Source of the DNA: Pedobacter sp. SYSU D00535
GTDB taxonomy: Bacteria; Bacteroidota; Bacteroidia; Sphingobacteriales; Sphingobacteriaceae
DNA length: 64,000 nt
Direction: 5' to 3'
NCBI RefSeq assembly: GCF_017355855.1
Contig: NZ_JAFEWD010000013.1
Location: 62,001 to 126,000 of the forward strand
Each line of letters opens with the position of its first letter. The stretch's first letter is position 1. Shown here piece by piece: positions 1 through 10,221 of this stretch. The position numbers and the translations under genes were made by a program. The notes beneath the pieces are model-generated. The model made no database searches, had not been told where the DNA came from, and saw only the letters and a list, made by a program, of their open reading frames with translations.

Positions 1-53
1 TAACTCTTGTTTGAAGCAATAGCCCGGACAGCTTTGTGCGTTTCACATGCTTT

Positions 54-3000
54 TCAGGCCTTCTTCAGATCCTGCAAAAACTGACTTGGAGTTTTGCCAA
101 ATTCTTTTTTAAATGCTTTAGTAAAATACGACTGCGTCTGGATTCCTACCCGGTACATCACCTCCGTAAGCAAAACATCGTCGTGCGTCATAATCTCCAG
201 GGCTTTACGAAGGCGGATGGTACGGACAAACTCGCCTGTTGATTGCCCCGTAATGGATTTAATTTTCTGGTACAGCTTGGTGCGGCTCATCCCAATCTCC
301 CTGCAAAGAAAATCGATATCGAGGTCTGGGTTTACCAGTTGAGACTCAATAATTTTCAGTAATTTATCGATAAACTCTTTGTCTTTTGTAGAGTGCGCCA
401 GCTCCCTCACTTCTGCATGATGGTCCTGCGTATAATGGTCTCTTATTTTTTGCCTCTGGGCAAAAATGTTTTTGATAGTAAGCTGTAACAGCTGAATGCT
501 GACTGGCTTGGTGAAGTAGTAGTCCGAACCCGATTCAACTCCCTCAATTTCGGCTTCTGTACTGTTTTTTGCCGTCAGCATCAAGAAAGGGATGTGGCAA
601 ATCTCGATATCTTCCTTTACCCGCCGACAAAACTCGATTCCATTCATGCCCGGCATCATCACATCGCTTATAATCAAGTCGGGGAAGGTCTCTTTTGCTT
701 TCTCGATGCCAGCCATGCCGTTTGCCGCTTCGCTGATTTTATAGACAGCGCCAAGGGTGCCTTTTAAAAAGGACCTTAGTTCTTCATTGTCATCAACCAG
801 CAGGATGTGCTTTTGTTGATTACCTGAATCCTGATCCCAACTGCCTGGCTCTTCGGGGTCCTCCGGCAAGCTGATGACGCTCTCCAGCCGGGTGCCGGCT
901 TCGTGTTCATTTTGTATCCATCGCTCGTCCTCCGAGTAGTCATCATTTCCACATGGAAGAGAAATGACGATCTCTGTGCCCTCGTTCTTTTCACTCGAGA
1001 CCAAGATGCTACCTTTATGCAGCGTGGCAAGACTTTTCACGAAGGCGAGTCCAACCCCTGAACCCAAATGAGTGTCGGTGATCCTGTAATACCTTTCAAA
1101 AAGGTGATTGATCGAGTCTTTAGAAATTCCGATGCCGTTATCTGCCACCCGCAAGTGGATATACCTTTTCCCCGCGTAGCTGTTGGGGATGTTTAGGCGA
1201 TTTGTAAACGAGGGACTAAAGCTTCGCAGATCCGTAAATAGCTGTAACGTTATTCGTCCTCCTTCAGGGGTGTATTTCAGAGAATTATTGATGAGATTCA
1301 GGATGATCTTCTCCACTACATGGCGGTCAAACCAGATTTCTTCCGGTATTTCCTCTTTGATCACCTCAAACTGAATTTTTTTATCCGCAGCTGAGTCTCT
1401 GAACTCGTCAGCAATTTCGTCCAGGAACAGCGAGATATTCCCCTGCATTACCTTTAACTTCAATGCCCCCGCTTCCACTTTTCGGAAGTCCATCAGCTCG
1501 TTGATAAGATTCATCAGACGCAGTGTGTTACGGTGCATCGTCCTCAAATATTGTCCGATAGCAGGAGAGGTATTCTCTTGAAGGAGCTTCTCAAGAGGGC
1601 CCAGTATCAGCGACAGCGGAGTTCTGAACTCGTGCGAGATATTGGTAAAAAACAGCAATTGTGTTTGGTGAATCTCCTCTCGTTTCGCTTTCTCCAGCTC
1701 TTCTAATTCCAGCGTCCTCTTAAAGCGATAGGCCCGGTAGGCCGCTGCAAGTACAAGAATCAGTACGACGACGCGAAACCACCACGTTTCCCAAAAGGGA
1801 GGACTGATGATGAGGGTGACGGCCGTCCCCTTTTTATTCCAGAAGCCGTCGTTATTGGATGCAATCACCCTGAAGGTGTAATTGCCCGGATCGAGGTTCG
1901 TATAGGTAGCAGTATGTTTATTGCCCACGTAATTCCAGTCTTTCTCGAAGCCTTCCATCTTATAGGCATACTTGTTCTCTTCAGGCGAGATATAATTCAG
2001 TGCGGCAAAGTTGAATGAGAAGACCGATTGATCGTAGGAAAGCCTGATTTCCTTTGTTTGGCTGATGTGCCTGCTTAGCGGAGATCCTTCGGCACCGATC
2101 GGTACCGGTTTGTTCCCGATGCTGAAACTGGTGATGAACACAGGAGGGATGGCTCTGTTGTAACGGATGTGTCGGGGATGAAAGATATTTAATCCTTTGT
2201 ACCCCGAAAAATACAACTTACCGGCGTTGTCCCTTGCAGCAGCATTCATCAGGAATTCATTACCCTGCAATCCATCTTTTGGAGTAAAGCTTCTCACGGT
2301 TTTGCTGTCTGGGTTGAAGCAGCAGATCCCTTTATTAGTGCCCAGCCAGAGATTCCCCTCATTATCTTCCACAATGCTATTGATAACGTCGTTTGGCAGT
2401 CCGTCTTTTTGAGTAAAAACTTTGAACGTTCTCCTTTGCCTGTCCATCAGGTTAAGACCATTGGAGGTCCCTACCCAGAACCGGCCTCTGCGGTCTTCAT
2501 AAATGCTGATCACCGTATTGTGGCTCAGCGTGTTTAGATTGTCTTTTTCATGCCTGAAGTGGACGAAGCTGTTCGTTTTGGGGGAGTAGAGATCGAGACC
2601 CCCGCCACCCGTTCCAATCCAGATCCGTCCCGCCCGGTCCTCGAAAATCGTATAGATTAAGTCGCTGGCCGGGCTGCCTGGCTTCGTGGGGTTATGCTTG
2701 TAATTTGTAAATGTTTTGGTTCTGTGACTAAATCTGCTCACACCTGTATTCCAACCTCCAGACCAAATATCTTTGTTCTGATCCACCAGAACAGTGTTTA
2801 ACTCGTGGCCTCCGATGCTGTTACGTCCTTCCCTGGGAAGGAAGTGCGTGAAGGTGTGTTTCTTTTTGTCGAAAAATGCCATCCCACCCCGTCGGGTTGC
2901 TAAAACAAGGGTGTCTTTATTAAGCTCTTTAATAGAGTAGATGCCTACCTCAAACCGCTCGATGTTGGGGTTAGGGTAGTACGTAAATTTATTATTTTGC

Positions 3001-4187
3001 GGATTGTAGCTGTAGAGTCCGTTCTCTACCACCCCTAGCCACATAAGTCCGTCCTGGTCACGGGCCACAGACTCCACCCCGGGAAACTCTGCCTGAGGGA
3101 ACTTATTATACAGCGGGAATTTCAATAGCGAAGCACTATAGTAGTTCACTCCTCCGGCCCAGGTTCCTACCCAGACGTTTCCCTGTTGGTCTTTCAGCAG
3201 CGAGTGTATGGAATCGTGACTGAGGCTTGCCGGATCAGCAATGTTCGGCTGATAGGTAGTAAAGGATCCGCGTCGAGTATCAAAAACACAAAGGCCTCCG
3301 TTTTCTGTTCCAATCCAAAGCATCCCCGGTTCTACTTCAGTAATAGATCGGATATCGTTATGAGGCAAGGAATTGGTGGTTTGCGGGTTGCTGGCAAAGC
3401 CAGGGTCGGCCTTGTAAGTCGTGAAGGACGCCTTTCTGCCGTTATATAGAGCAAGTCCGCCTTCACTCATCCCCACCCATACTCTCCCTTTGCCATCCTG
3501 GAACAACTCGTGAATTACCCGGCTTTGAAGGGATTCCGGATCTCCCGGCCTTACAGGAAAAGATGTTAATTTCCCACTCTTCGGCTCAATCCTATAAAGG
3601 CCGATTTCGGTTCCCAGCCATAAAAAGCCCAAATTATCTTCCAGAAGCCTGTTTATCCTGATACTATTCAGGCGATTAGACCACCTGCTGAACTTCCTGG
3701 TCCTTTTGTCGAAGCGATAGAGCCCCTTGTTTGTGCCTATCCATAGTTGGCCTGTCTTATCTTCTATAATGTCTCTAACCTCGGTCGGCGTTCGATCAGG
3801 GTTATAGTGCTCGAACGTCTCTGTTTCGGGTGCAAAGCGGTCTATACCCTCGGCTGTTCCAATCCAGAGGTTTCCCCCTCTATCTTCAAAAACTTTATTG
3901 ATAAGGTTTTCGCTGATGCTGGATCTGTTTCCGATTTCATTTCTGTAGATACTGATGTTTTTGCCATCATACCTGTTGAGTCCGTCGCGTGTGCCGAACC
4001 AAAGGAAACCGAGGCGGTCCTGACAAATAGTTTGAACCGTATTGTTTGAAAGTCCCGACTCCGTTGTGATATGCTGAAACCTCAAGCGTTGTCTTTGCCC
4101 GTAAACATCCGGCCCCAGCACGAGTAGTTGAATTGTTAGGGATAATGCGAATACTAACTTATGAAAGCGGTTTCTTTCGACTGGCAT
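54..4187 (-). CDS. Hybrid two-component sensor kinase/response regulator (HTCS) of the galactan locus
   Basis: This is a one-protein two-component system that senses a glycan fragment in the periplasm and activates the adjacent Sus genes. The 1377 residues begin with a signal peptide. Beta-propeller repeats of the W-I-G-T type follow (about 40-720), then a Y_Y_Y domain and a membrane helix at about 803-819. The kinase part has an H-box with phospho-acceptor His852 (ISHEFRTPL) and an ATPase domain with N-box NLINNSLKY. A receiver domain carries phospho-acceptor Asp1175 (SDVMMPG), and an AraC-type helix-turn-helix closes the protein (about 1275-1377). All catalytic parts are intact. It is transcribed away from SusC, with 224 bases between the starts, the usual arrangement for such loci. 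The ligand is inferred from the neighbouring GH53. Confidence 0.96.
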   Translation of the reverse strand: MPVERNRFHKLVFALSLTIQLLVLGPDVYGQRQRLRFQHITTESGLSNNTVQTICQDRLGFLWFGTRDGLNRYDGKNISIYRNEIGNRSSISENLINKVFEDRGGNLWIGTAEGIDRFAPETETFEHYNPDRTPTEVRDIIEDKTGQLWIGTNKGLYRFDKRTRKFSRWSNRLNSIRINRLLEDNLGFLWLGTEIGLYRIEPKSGKLTSFPVRPGDPESLQSRVIHELFQDGKGRVWVGMSEGGLALYNGRKASFTTYKADPGFASNPQTTNSLPHNDIRSITEVEPGMLWIGTENGGLCVFDTRRGSFTTYQPNIADPASLSHDSIHSLLKDQQGNVWVGTWAGGVNYYSASLLKFPLYNKFPQAEFPGVESVARDQDGLMWLGVVENGLYSYNPQNNKFTYYPNPNIERFEVGIYSIKELNKDTLVLATRRGGMAFFDKKKHTFTHFLPREGRNSIGGHELNTVLVDQNKDIWSGGWNTGVSRFSHRTKTFTNYKHNPTKPGSPASDLIYTIFEDRAGRIWIGTGGGGLDLYSPKTNSFVHFRHEKDNLNTLSHNTVISIYEDRRGRFWVGTSNGLNLMDRQRRTFKVFTQKDGLPNDVINSIVEDNEGNLWLGTNKGICCFNPDSKTVRSFTPKDGLQGNEFLMNAAARDNAGKLYFSGYKGLNIFHPRHIRYNRAIPPVFITSFSIGNKPVPIGAEGSPLSRHISQTKEIRLSYDQSVFSFNFAALNYISPEENKYAYKMEGFEKDWNYVGNKHTATYTNLDPGNYTFRVIASNNDGFWNKKGTAVTLIISPPFWETWWFRVVVLILVLAAAYRAYRFKRTLELEELEKAKREEIHQTQLLFFTNISHEFRTPLSLILGPLEKLLQENTSPAIGQYLRTMHRNTLRLMNLINELMDFRKVEAGALKLKVMQGNISLFLDEIADEFRDSAADKKIQFEVIKEEIPEEIWFDRHVVEKIILNLINNSLKYTPEGGRITLQLFTDLRSFSPSFTNRLNIPNSYAGKRYIHLRVADNGIGISKDSINHLFERYYRITDTHLGSGVGLAFVKSLATLHKGSILVSSEKNEGTEIVISLPCGNDDYSEDERWIQNEHEAGTRLESVISLPEDPEEPGSWDQDSGNQQKHILLVDDNEELRSFLKGTLGAVYKISEAANGMAGIEKAKETFPDLIISDVMMPGMNGIEFCRRVKEDIEICHIPFLMLTAKNSTEAEIEGVESGSDYYFTKPVSIQLLQLTIKNIFAQRQKIRDHYTQDHHAEVRELAHSTKDKEFIDKLLKIIESQLVNPDLDIDFLCREIGMSRTKLYQKIKSITGQSTGEFVRTIRLRKALEIMTHDDVLLTEVMYRVGIQTQSYFTKAFKKEFGKTPSQFLQDLKKA

Positions 4188-4411
4188 TTACGATGGATAA
4201 CTGGAGGATATTTAAGGCAAATTAAACAAAATATTGCTCGTCCCCGCTCTCCCTGTTAAAAACCTGCGCTTTCCTTTATTATGTATGATAGAAACAAAAA
4301 AAAGAACGATAGAATAAGGCTAAAACCGCCTTAGCGTGGTTATTTGCAGGTGTAGTTTCCTGGTTCGCCAGCAACTCACAGAACCAATTTGATATACCTA
4401 ACTAATTATTT

Positions 4412-7408
4412 ATGTACAGTTTTACCAACTATTTCAAGAGTAATTGGCTTTTGCTTACGCTATTGCTCAGCATCGTTTGTATTGCTGATGTGTCAGCCCA
4501 GCAGATAGCAGTAAGAGGTGTTGTGACTTCAGCCTCCGACGGTACAACGCTGCCGGGCGTAAGCGTTAGGCTGAAGGGAGGCAATGCCGGAACTTCCACT
4601 GCAGCTGATGGAAGCTACCGTTTGAACGTGCCATCTAACGGCACTATAATTTTTACTTTCGTCGGATTTACCACTGCCGAAGTTCCCGTCGACGGACGAA
4701 GCGTTATTAATGTCCAGTTAAGAGAGGAGGCACAATCACTAAATGAAGTGGTGGTGGTAGGGTACGGAACCACGCGAAAAAGCGACCTGACCGGCTCTGT
4801 CGCGGTGGTAAGTTCCCGCGACTTTCAGAAGGGAAATATCACCACACCTGAACAACTTATTGTTGGTAAAGTTCCGGGGGTCTCCATAACTTCTAACAGT
4901 GGCCAGCCCGGGGCGGGCAGTACGATTCGCATTCGGGGTGGTTCATCCCTCAATGCCAGCAACGATCCCCTTATTGTGATAGACGGGGTTCCTTTGGAGA
5001 ATTCATCCGTATCAGGGGCGGCAAACCCTCTTAGTTTTATCAACCCCAATGATATTGAGTCATTTACTGTGTTGAAGGATGCCTCGGCTGCAGCTATCTA
5101 CGGCGCCCGGGCGGCAAATGGGGTTATTATCATCACTACCAAAAAGGGGGTGGATGACAGGTTAAGGGTCACATTTAATACGGTAAATTCGGTATCCGAC
5201 GTCGCCCGCTATGTAGATGTACTTAGCGCCGACCAGATCCGGACAATTGTAAATGAGCACGGGAGCGCAAATCTGAAGGCTCGTTTGGGGACAGCCAATA
5301 CTAACTGGCAAAAGGAGATCTATCAGGCGGCCTTCGGTACAGACAACAGTCTGGGTATCAGCGGGGGTATAAAAAATCTTCCCTATAGGCTCTCATTAGG
5401 CTATCAAAACCAGAGCGGCGTGCTGCGCACGGATAACCTGCAAAAGGGCTCCCTGGCGCTGGTGTTAAACCCGTCGTTCTTCGATAAGCATCTTAGCCTT
5501 AATGTGAACCTGAAGGGGAATATGCAACGCGCCCGTTTTGCAAACACTGCTGCTATTGGCGGTGCCGTAAGCTTTGATCCCACGCAGCCGATCAGAACGA
5601 ATAGTCCCCGCTTCGGTGGATACTTCGAACATCTTGACCCTACCATAGCTACCGGCCTGGCAAATTTACAGGGAAGAAACCCGCTGGGATTGCTTTATCA
5701 GCGCGAAGATATTGGTACTCCTGTCCGCAGCATCGGTAATATTCAGGTCGACTATAAGTTTCACTTTCTTCCTGAGCTCCGTGCCAATCTAAATTTGGGT
5801 TATGATATCGCCAGGGGTAAAGGAACGGTATTTGTAACGGACAGCGCCGCGGCGGAATACATTGTTGGCGGGGCCGGCGGATTGAATAATCGCTATCAGC
5901 AGAACAGGAACAACACGTTGCTCGACTTCTATCTCAACTACTCAAAAGAGATCAAATCAATAAAAAGTAGGGTAGATGTGACAACGGGCTATTCGTATAA
6001 CGACTTTAAAACTAAGTTTTTCAATTTTGCCAGCTACAATGCCAGAGGTGAGAAGTTTCCCAACTCTGATCCGATCTATCCCTATGACATTCCCCAGAAC
6101 CGGCTTATCTCTGTCTTTGGACGGGCGAATTATAGCTATGACGATAAGTATTTGCTCACAGCTACTTTGCGTCGCGATGGGTCTTCCCGCTTTGGTGCCG
6201 ATTATAAATATGGGCTGTTCCCGTCCCTTGCACTGGCCTGGACTATCGCCAATGAACCGTTTTTGAAACAGCAGGAGGTAATTTCGGATCTGAAGCTTCG
6301 GGTGGGCTATGGTGTGACCGGACAGCAGGAAGGAATTCCTAATTACGGCTACCTGGCAAGCTATAACTTAAGTCAGAATTCAGCCACCTACCAGTTCGGT
6401 AACACCTATTACCAGATGTACCGGCCCAGCGGCTATGTTTCTGATATCAGGTGGGAGGAAACTTCAACCACCAATATTGCTATCGACTACGGTTTTTTAA
6501 ATAATCGCATCAGTGGCAGTATCGAGTACTATTACAAGAAAACGAAGGATCTCCTGGCTAACGCGCCGCAGGCTGCTGGTACTAACTTCTCTGCAACAGC
6601 TTTCCAAAATATCGGGAACATGGAAAACAGGGGAGTGGAGTTTAGCATTACGGCCCAACCTATCAGGAGCACTGATTTTAGGTGGGATGCTTCCTTCAAT
6701 ATCACCTATAACAAGAACAAGATCACTAACCTCACACTTGTTCCGAATGACCCCAATTATCTGGGAGCTCCAACCGGAGGCATTGCCAGTGGAGTAGGCG
6801 GACAAACATCTCAGCTTCACGCAGTTGGTGGCAGCAGAAATACTTTTTACTTATTGAAGCAGGTATATGATGAATCTGGAAAACCGATCGATGGTGTATT
6901 CGAAGATTTAAACGGAGACGGTTTAATTACCCTTAATGACCGGTACTTAAGCAAAAGCGCCATGCCTGATTACTTCCTGGGCTACAGCAACAATATCACT
7001 TACAAAAAATGGAGCACCAGCTTTGTGCTGAGAGCAAACATCGGGAACTATGCTTACAATAATAATTATAGCGCAACGGGTACGTTGAGGCAGGTAACCG
7101 GCTCACCGGTGATATACAACGCGTCTGCAAATTACCTGGAGACTGGTTTCAGAGGCAGCGACTTCCAGATCCTCAGTGACTATTACCTGCAGAACGCATC
7201 CTTCCTCAAAATGGATAATTTGAGCCTTACCTACAACGCGGGTCAGCTATTCAACCAACGTGCAAATCTGCAGGTAAGTGGAATTGTTCAGAACGTTTTC
7301 ACCATCACGAAATATAAAGGGCTGGATCCCGAAGTTGGATCAGGGGTAGATGCTAATCTTTACCCGCGTCCACGCGTATTTTCCGTAGGCTTGAATTTAA
7401 GCTATTAA
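4412..7408 (+). CDS. SusC/RagA-family TonB-dependent outer-membrane transporter
   Basis: This is the outer-membrane barrel that imports oligosaccharides using TonB energy. It has 998 residues. A signal peptide ends near VSAQ (about residue 29). A carboxypeptidase-regulatory-like domain follows (about 33-110), then the SusC signature LNEVVVVGYGT and a plug domain with IRIRGGSSLNASNDPL and DASAAAIYGARAANGVI. The remainder is the 22-strand barrel, ending in an aromatic residue (LNLSY). Length and order are normal for SusC proteins that partner SusD. It opens the operon and sits 19 bases ahead of the SusD gene. Substrate inferred: beta-1,4-galacto-oligosaccharides, from the downstream GH53. Confidence 0.97.
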   Translation: MYSFTNYFKSNWLLLTLLLSIVCIADVSAQQIAVRGVVTSASDGTTLPGVSVRLKGGNAGTSTAADGSYRLNVPSNGTIIFTFVGFTTAEVPVDGRSVINVQLREEAQSLNEVVVVGYGTTRKSDLTGSVAVVSSRDFQKGNITTPEQLIVGKVPGVSITSNSGQPGAGSTIRIRGGSSLNASNDPLIVIDGVPLENSSVSGAANPLSFINPNDIESFTVLKDASAAAIYGARAANGVIIITTKKGVDDRLRVTFNTVNSVSDVARYVDVLSADQIRTIVNEHGSANLKARLGTANTNWQKEIYQAAFGTDNSLGISGGIKNLPYRLSLGYQNQSGVLRTDNLQKGSLALVLNPSFFDKHLSLNVNLKGNMQRARFANTAAIGGAVSFDPTQPIRTNSPRFGGYFEHLDPTIATGLANLQGRNPLGLLYQREDIGTPVRSIGNIQVDYKFHFLPELRANLNLGYDIARGKGTVFVTDSAAAEYIVGGAGGLNNRYQQNRNNTLLDFYLNYSKEIKSIKSRVDVTTGYSYNDFKTKFFNFASYNARGEKFPNSDPIYPYDIPQNRLISVFGRANYSYDDKYLLTATLRRDGSSRFGADYKYGLFPSLALAWTIANEPFLKQQEVISDLKLRVGYGVTGQQEGIPNYGYLASYNLSQNSATYQFGNTYYQMYRPSGYVSDIRWEETSTTNIAIDYGFLNNRISGSIEYYYKKTKDLLANAPQAAGTNFSATAFQNIGNMENRGVEFSITAQPIRSTDFRWDASFNITYNKNKITNLTLVPNDPNYLGAPTGGIASGVGGQTSQLHAVGGSRNTFYLLKQVYDESGKPIDGVFEDLNGDGLITLNDRYLSKSAMPDYFLGYSNNITYKKWSTSFVLRANIGNYAYNNNYSATGTLRQVTGSPVIYNASANYLETGFRGSDFQILSDYYLQNASFLKMDNLSLTYNAGQLFNQRANLQVSGIVQNVFTITKYKGLDPEVGSGVDANLYPRPRVFSVGLNLSY

Positions 7409-7427
7409 TCTTTAAGAATATACCAAC

Positions 7428-9029
7428 ATGAAACGCTATTCATATATCATAAGTGCAGTGCTCATCCTTCTGACGGTGGGTTCATGTACGAAGTTGGAAT
7501 TGAAACCAACCAATGACCTCGTAGCGGACGATGTCTATTCTACACCGCTCGGCTACAAACAGGCGCTGGCAAAAGTTTATGGAGCCTTTGCCCTTACAGG
7601 AAATGCTACCACAGGTAGCCAGGACATTCCGGTTGAAATCATCAGAGATGAGGGAAACTCCGACTTTCTACGATTATTCTGGAATCTGCAGGAGCTTACC
7701 ACCGATGAAGCCGCCTGGTCATGGCCGAATGATGCAGGTATACAGGGTCTGCATGAGATGCGCTGGTCTTCCATCAACGCAATTGCTAACGGCCTGTACT
7801 TTCGCTCTTTCTTCCAGATTACGCTTTGTAATGATTTCATCCGTCAGGCTTCGGATGAAAGTATCAGTAATAGAGGGATCAGTGGTGCCGAAGCCGACAA
7901 TATCAGAAGGTACCGGGCTGAAGCAAGATTCCTGAGAGCATTCCAATACTGGGTGTTGATGGATCTGTACGCAAATCCTCCATTCGTTACGGAGGAAAAC
8001 CAAATAGGCTCAGGCGAGTTACCGCGTCAAATCCAGCGCAAAGACTTGTTCAGCTACATCGAATCAGAATTGAAGGCGCTGGAAACGGAACTTGCGGAGC
8101 CCCGCACAAATGAGTATGGAAGAGCAGACAGGGCGGCTGCGTGGGCACTTTTGTCGCGGATGTATTTAAACGCCGAGGTGTATACGGGCACTGCAAGGTA
8201 TACAGATGCTATTACCTATTGTAATAAGATTATCGCGGCGGGTTATACTTTACATCCCAACTACCGGGAACTTATGCTCGCTGATAACCATCTGAACACA
8301 GACGAGAACATCTTCACCATCAACTACGATGCAACGTATACCCAGAATTATGGAGGTACTACTTACCTGGTTCATGGACCGGCTAATGTTCCGGCAGATA
8401 TAACCTGGTCCAGCGGCGACTGGGGCGGTCTGCGTTTTACAGAGAATTTTGTAAATCTTTTCGCCGATAAAAGTGGAAATACCGACAGAAGGGCGCAGTT
8501 CTATACAACCGGCCAGTCTCTTGAAATGACTGAACTATACCTCGAAACCGCCGGTTATTCAAGTACGAAGTTTAGAAACGTGACAAGGACAGGTGCGCCA
8601 GCTCCTCATATAGACCCTGAAAGGTTATTTTCAGATATCGACTTTCCTTTGTTCAGATTGGGAGAGATCTATCTGACCTATGCCGAGGCGGTTCTCAGGG
8701 GAGGATCCGGAGGAAACGCGAGTACGGCGTTGGGTTATATTAATGCCTTAAGAACCAGGGCTTATAACGGAAGTACTGCGGGCAATATTTCGGCATCACA
8801 GATGACGTTGGATTTTATCATTGACGAAAGAGGACGGGAGCTTTACTACGAAGCAATCAGGCGAACGGACTTGATCCGCTTCAATCGGTTTACGACAGCG
8901 GCGTACTTGTGGGCTTGGAAAGGCGGTGTTAGAAACGGAGCAGCGGTGTCGGATAAATTCAATGTGTTCCCGCTTCCGCCGACGGATCTGTCCTCAAATC
9001 CGCACTTGATCCAAAACAAAGATTATTGA
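7428..9029 (+). CDS. SusD/RagB-family glycan-binding lipoprotein
   Basis: This surface lipoprotein forms the lid of the SusC transporter and binds the incoming glycan. It has 533 residues with a lipobox TVGSC near residue 20. It shows TPR-like helices typical of RagB/SusD, for example RYRAEARFLRAFQYWVLMDL at about 164-183. The C-terminal SusD domain contains LFRLGEIYLTYAEA and ends with the usual FPLPPTDLSSNP...N-DY pattern. It follows SusC closely and precedes the SusE-like gene by 18 bases, so the three are very likely cotranscribed. Nothing looks broken. Confidence 0.96.
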   Translation: MKRYSYIISAVLILLTVGSCTKLELKPTNDLVADDVYSTPLGYKQALAKVYGAFALTGNATTGSQDIPVEIIRDEGNSDFLRLFWNLQELTTDEAAWSWPNDAGIQGLHEMRWSSINAIANGLYFRSFFQITLCNDFIRQASDESISNRGISGAEADNIRRYRAEARFLRAFQYWVLMDLYANPPFVTEENQIGSGELPRQIQRKDLFSYIESELKALETELAEPRTNEYGRADRAAAWALLSRMYLNAEVYTGTARYTDAITYCNKIIAAGYTLHPNYRELMLADNHLNTDENIFTINYDATYTQNYGGTTYLVHGPANVPADITWSSGDWGGLRFTENFVNLFADKSGNTDRRAQFYTTGQSLEMTELYLETAGYSSTKFRNVTRTGAPAPHIDPERLFSDIDFPLFRLGEIYLTYAEAVLRGGSGGNASTALGYINALRTRAYNGSTAGNISASQMTLDFIIDERGRELYYEAIRRTDLIRFNRFTTAAYLWAWKGGVRNGAAVSDKFNVFPLPPTDLSSNPHLIQNKDY

Positions 9030-9047
9030 TCGATTTATAGAGAAGAT

Positions 9048-10157
9048 ATGAAAAAGATATTCAGTACGTACCTGTTCATCGCTTTTGCAGCCTTCTTGCT
9101 GAGCAGCTGCGAAAGAGATATGGAACAAACTGTTCTTGTGACTCCCAGGGCTGTACCGGGCTTTACAAGCAGCGCAAGCAACGTGGTATTAAGCGCGGCT
9201 ACCGATGCTAATAACGTGGTTACTTTTAAATTTACGGCTCCTGATTATGGTGTCAGGGTTTCTCAGTCGCACACGCTGCAGTTTGCCCTGCCTTCTGACA
9301 CCACTGGTGCAAACGCCTGGGGGAAGGCTATTGAGGTGAAGCTGCCTACCGACAGTACTCAGAAAACATTTACCGGTAAGGATTTTAATTCCCTGCTGGT
9401 AAATCAGCTTAAACTGCCCACTGGAACTCAAAGCACTCTTGCAGTGCGCATAAAATCAGAAGTAAGCCAGCCAACCGGTGAAGCCAGTACCGTAGCGCCG
9501 GTATACTCAACCCTTACCATGACTGTCACTCCCTATCAGGCGGTGGTTATATACCCCGCTTTATTGGTACGCGGAGGCAACTCGTGGATCACACCGGCAG
9601 CCCGCACGAACGGCTTTGTACTTACCTCGCCCAATTTCAACAGTAAGTATGAGGGATACCTTTACTTGCCCAATGCTAATGGTTGGGGAGGCGATGCTTT
9701 CAAGCTTGAGTCGACCACTAACGGTAAGATCTATGGATGGGGAACCAGTGCTACCACCCTTTCGGAGGGAGGCGGTAATCTTTGGCTGACTCCTGCACCC
9801 GGATACCTGAAGGTAAATGCTGATCTCGACGCGATGACGATCAGTTATACGCCTGTTCAGTTTTATGTTTCCGGTGATTTCAATAACTGGAGCACTTCAG
9901 CTACACCTATGACCTACAATCAGGCAACAGGAAAGCTGGAGGCGAATAATGTCACGCTAACTGCCGGAAGTAAACTCGCTTTCACAGCCAACGGAGGCTG
10001 GGACCTCAGTTATAAGGTGGATAATGAAGGTAAAATAACGTTCTCAGGGCCTCCGGGATGGGGAGGAAATAACATCACCGTGCCCCGGTCAGGAACATTT
10101 AAAATTGTTCTCGATCTGAGTCAGGGAGCTGGCAAGTACACGTATTCCATAGAATAG
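9048..10157 (+). CDS. SusE/SusF-like surface glycan-binding lipoprotein
   Basis: This is a probable outer-membrane lipoprotein that holds polysaccharide at the cell surface. It has 369 residues. The signal peptide ends in the lipobox LLSSC (Cys at about 21). An N-terminal SusE-type immunoglobulin-like domain covers about 35-165. Two beta-sandwich modules follow. The last contains FYVSGDFNNWS at about 277-287, a pattern seen in SusE/SusF carbohydrate-binding domains, and repeated aromatic residues (GWGGDAF, GGWDLS) suit sugar binding. Its position directly after SusD supports the assignment. It is followed by a strong intrinsic terminator (10166-10208) that separates it from the GH53 gene. Family level is fairly sure; the exact ligand is inferred. 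Confidence 0.85.
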   Translation: MKKIFSTYLFIAFAAFLLSSCERDMEQTVLVTPRAVPGFTSSASNVVLSAATDANNVVTFKFTAPDYGVRVSQSHTLQFALPSDTTGANAWGKAIEVKLPTDSTQKTFTGKDFNSLLVNQLKLPTGTQSTLAVRIKSEVSQPTGEASTVAPVYSTLTMTVTPYQAVVIYPALLVRGGNSWITPAARTNGFVLTSPNFNSKYEGYLYLPNANGWGGDAFKLESTTNGKIYGWGTSATTLSEGGGNLWLTPAPGYLKVNADLDAMTISYTPVQFYVSGDFNNWSTSATPMTYNQATGKLEANNVTLTAGSKLAFTANGGWDLSYKVDNEGKITFSGPPGWGGNNITVPRSGTFKIVLDLSQGAGKYTYSIE

Positions 10158-10165
10158 TTTTACCA

Positions 10166-10208
10166 GGATGACTGTATTGGCCTCAGGCTGGTACAGTCAT
10201 CCTTTTTT
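10166..10208 (+). terminator. Intrinsic terminator or attenuator between SusE-like and GH53 genes
   Basis: A perfect 11-base stem, GGATGACTGTA (10166-10176) with TACAGTCATCC (10192-10202), encloses a 15-base loop and is followed by six T (10203-10208). It begins 8 bases after the SusE-like stop. It probably lowers transcription of the enzyme genes relative to susC-susD-susE. It also argues against a GH53 start at 10168, which would place this hairpin inside the coding region. Confidence 0.85.
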
Positions 10209-10221
10209 AACCAATGATAGT

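Noticed and set aside
1-53. Possible gene beyond the HTCS stop
   Set aside because: Only 53 bases are present, with no motif, so nothing can be supported.
10168-10221. Longer start for the GH53 gene at 10168
   Set aside because: The extra codons lie on a perfect terminator hairpin, and the lipoprotein signal begins at 10222.
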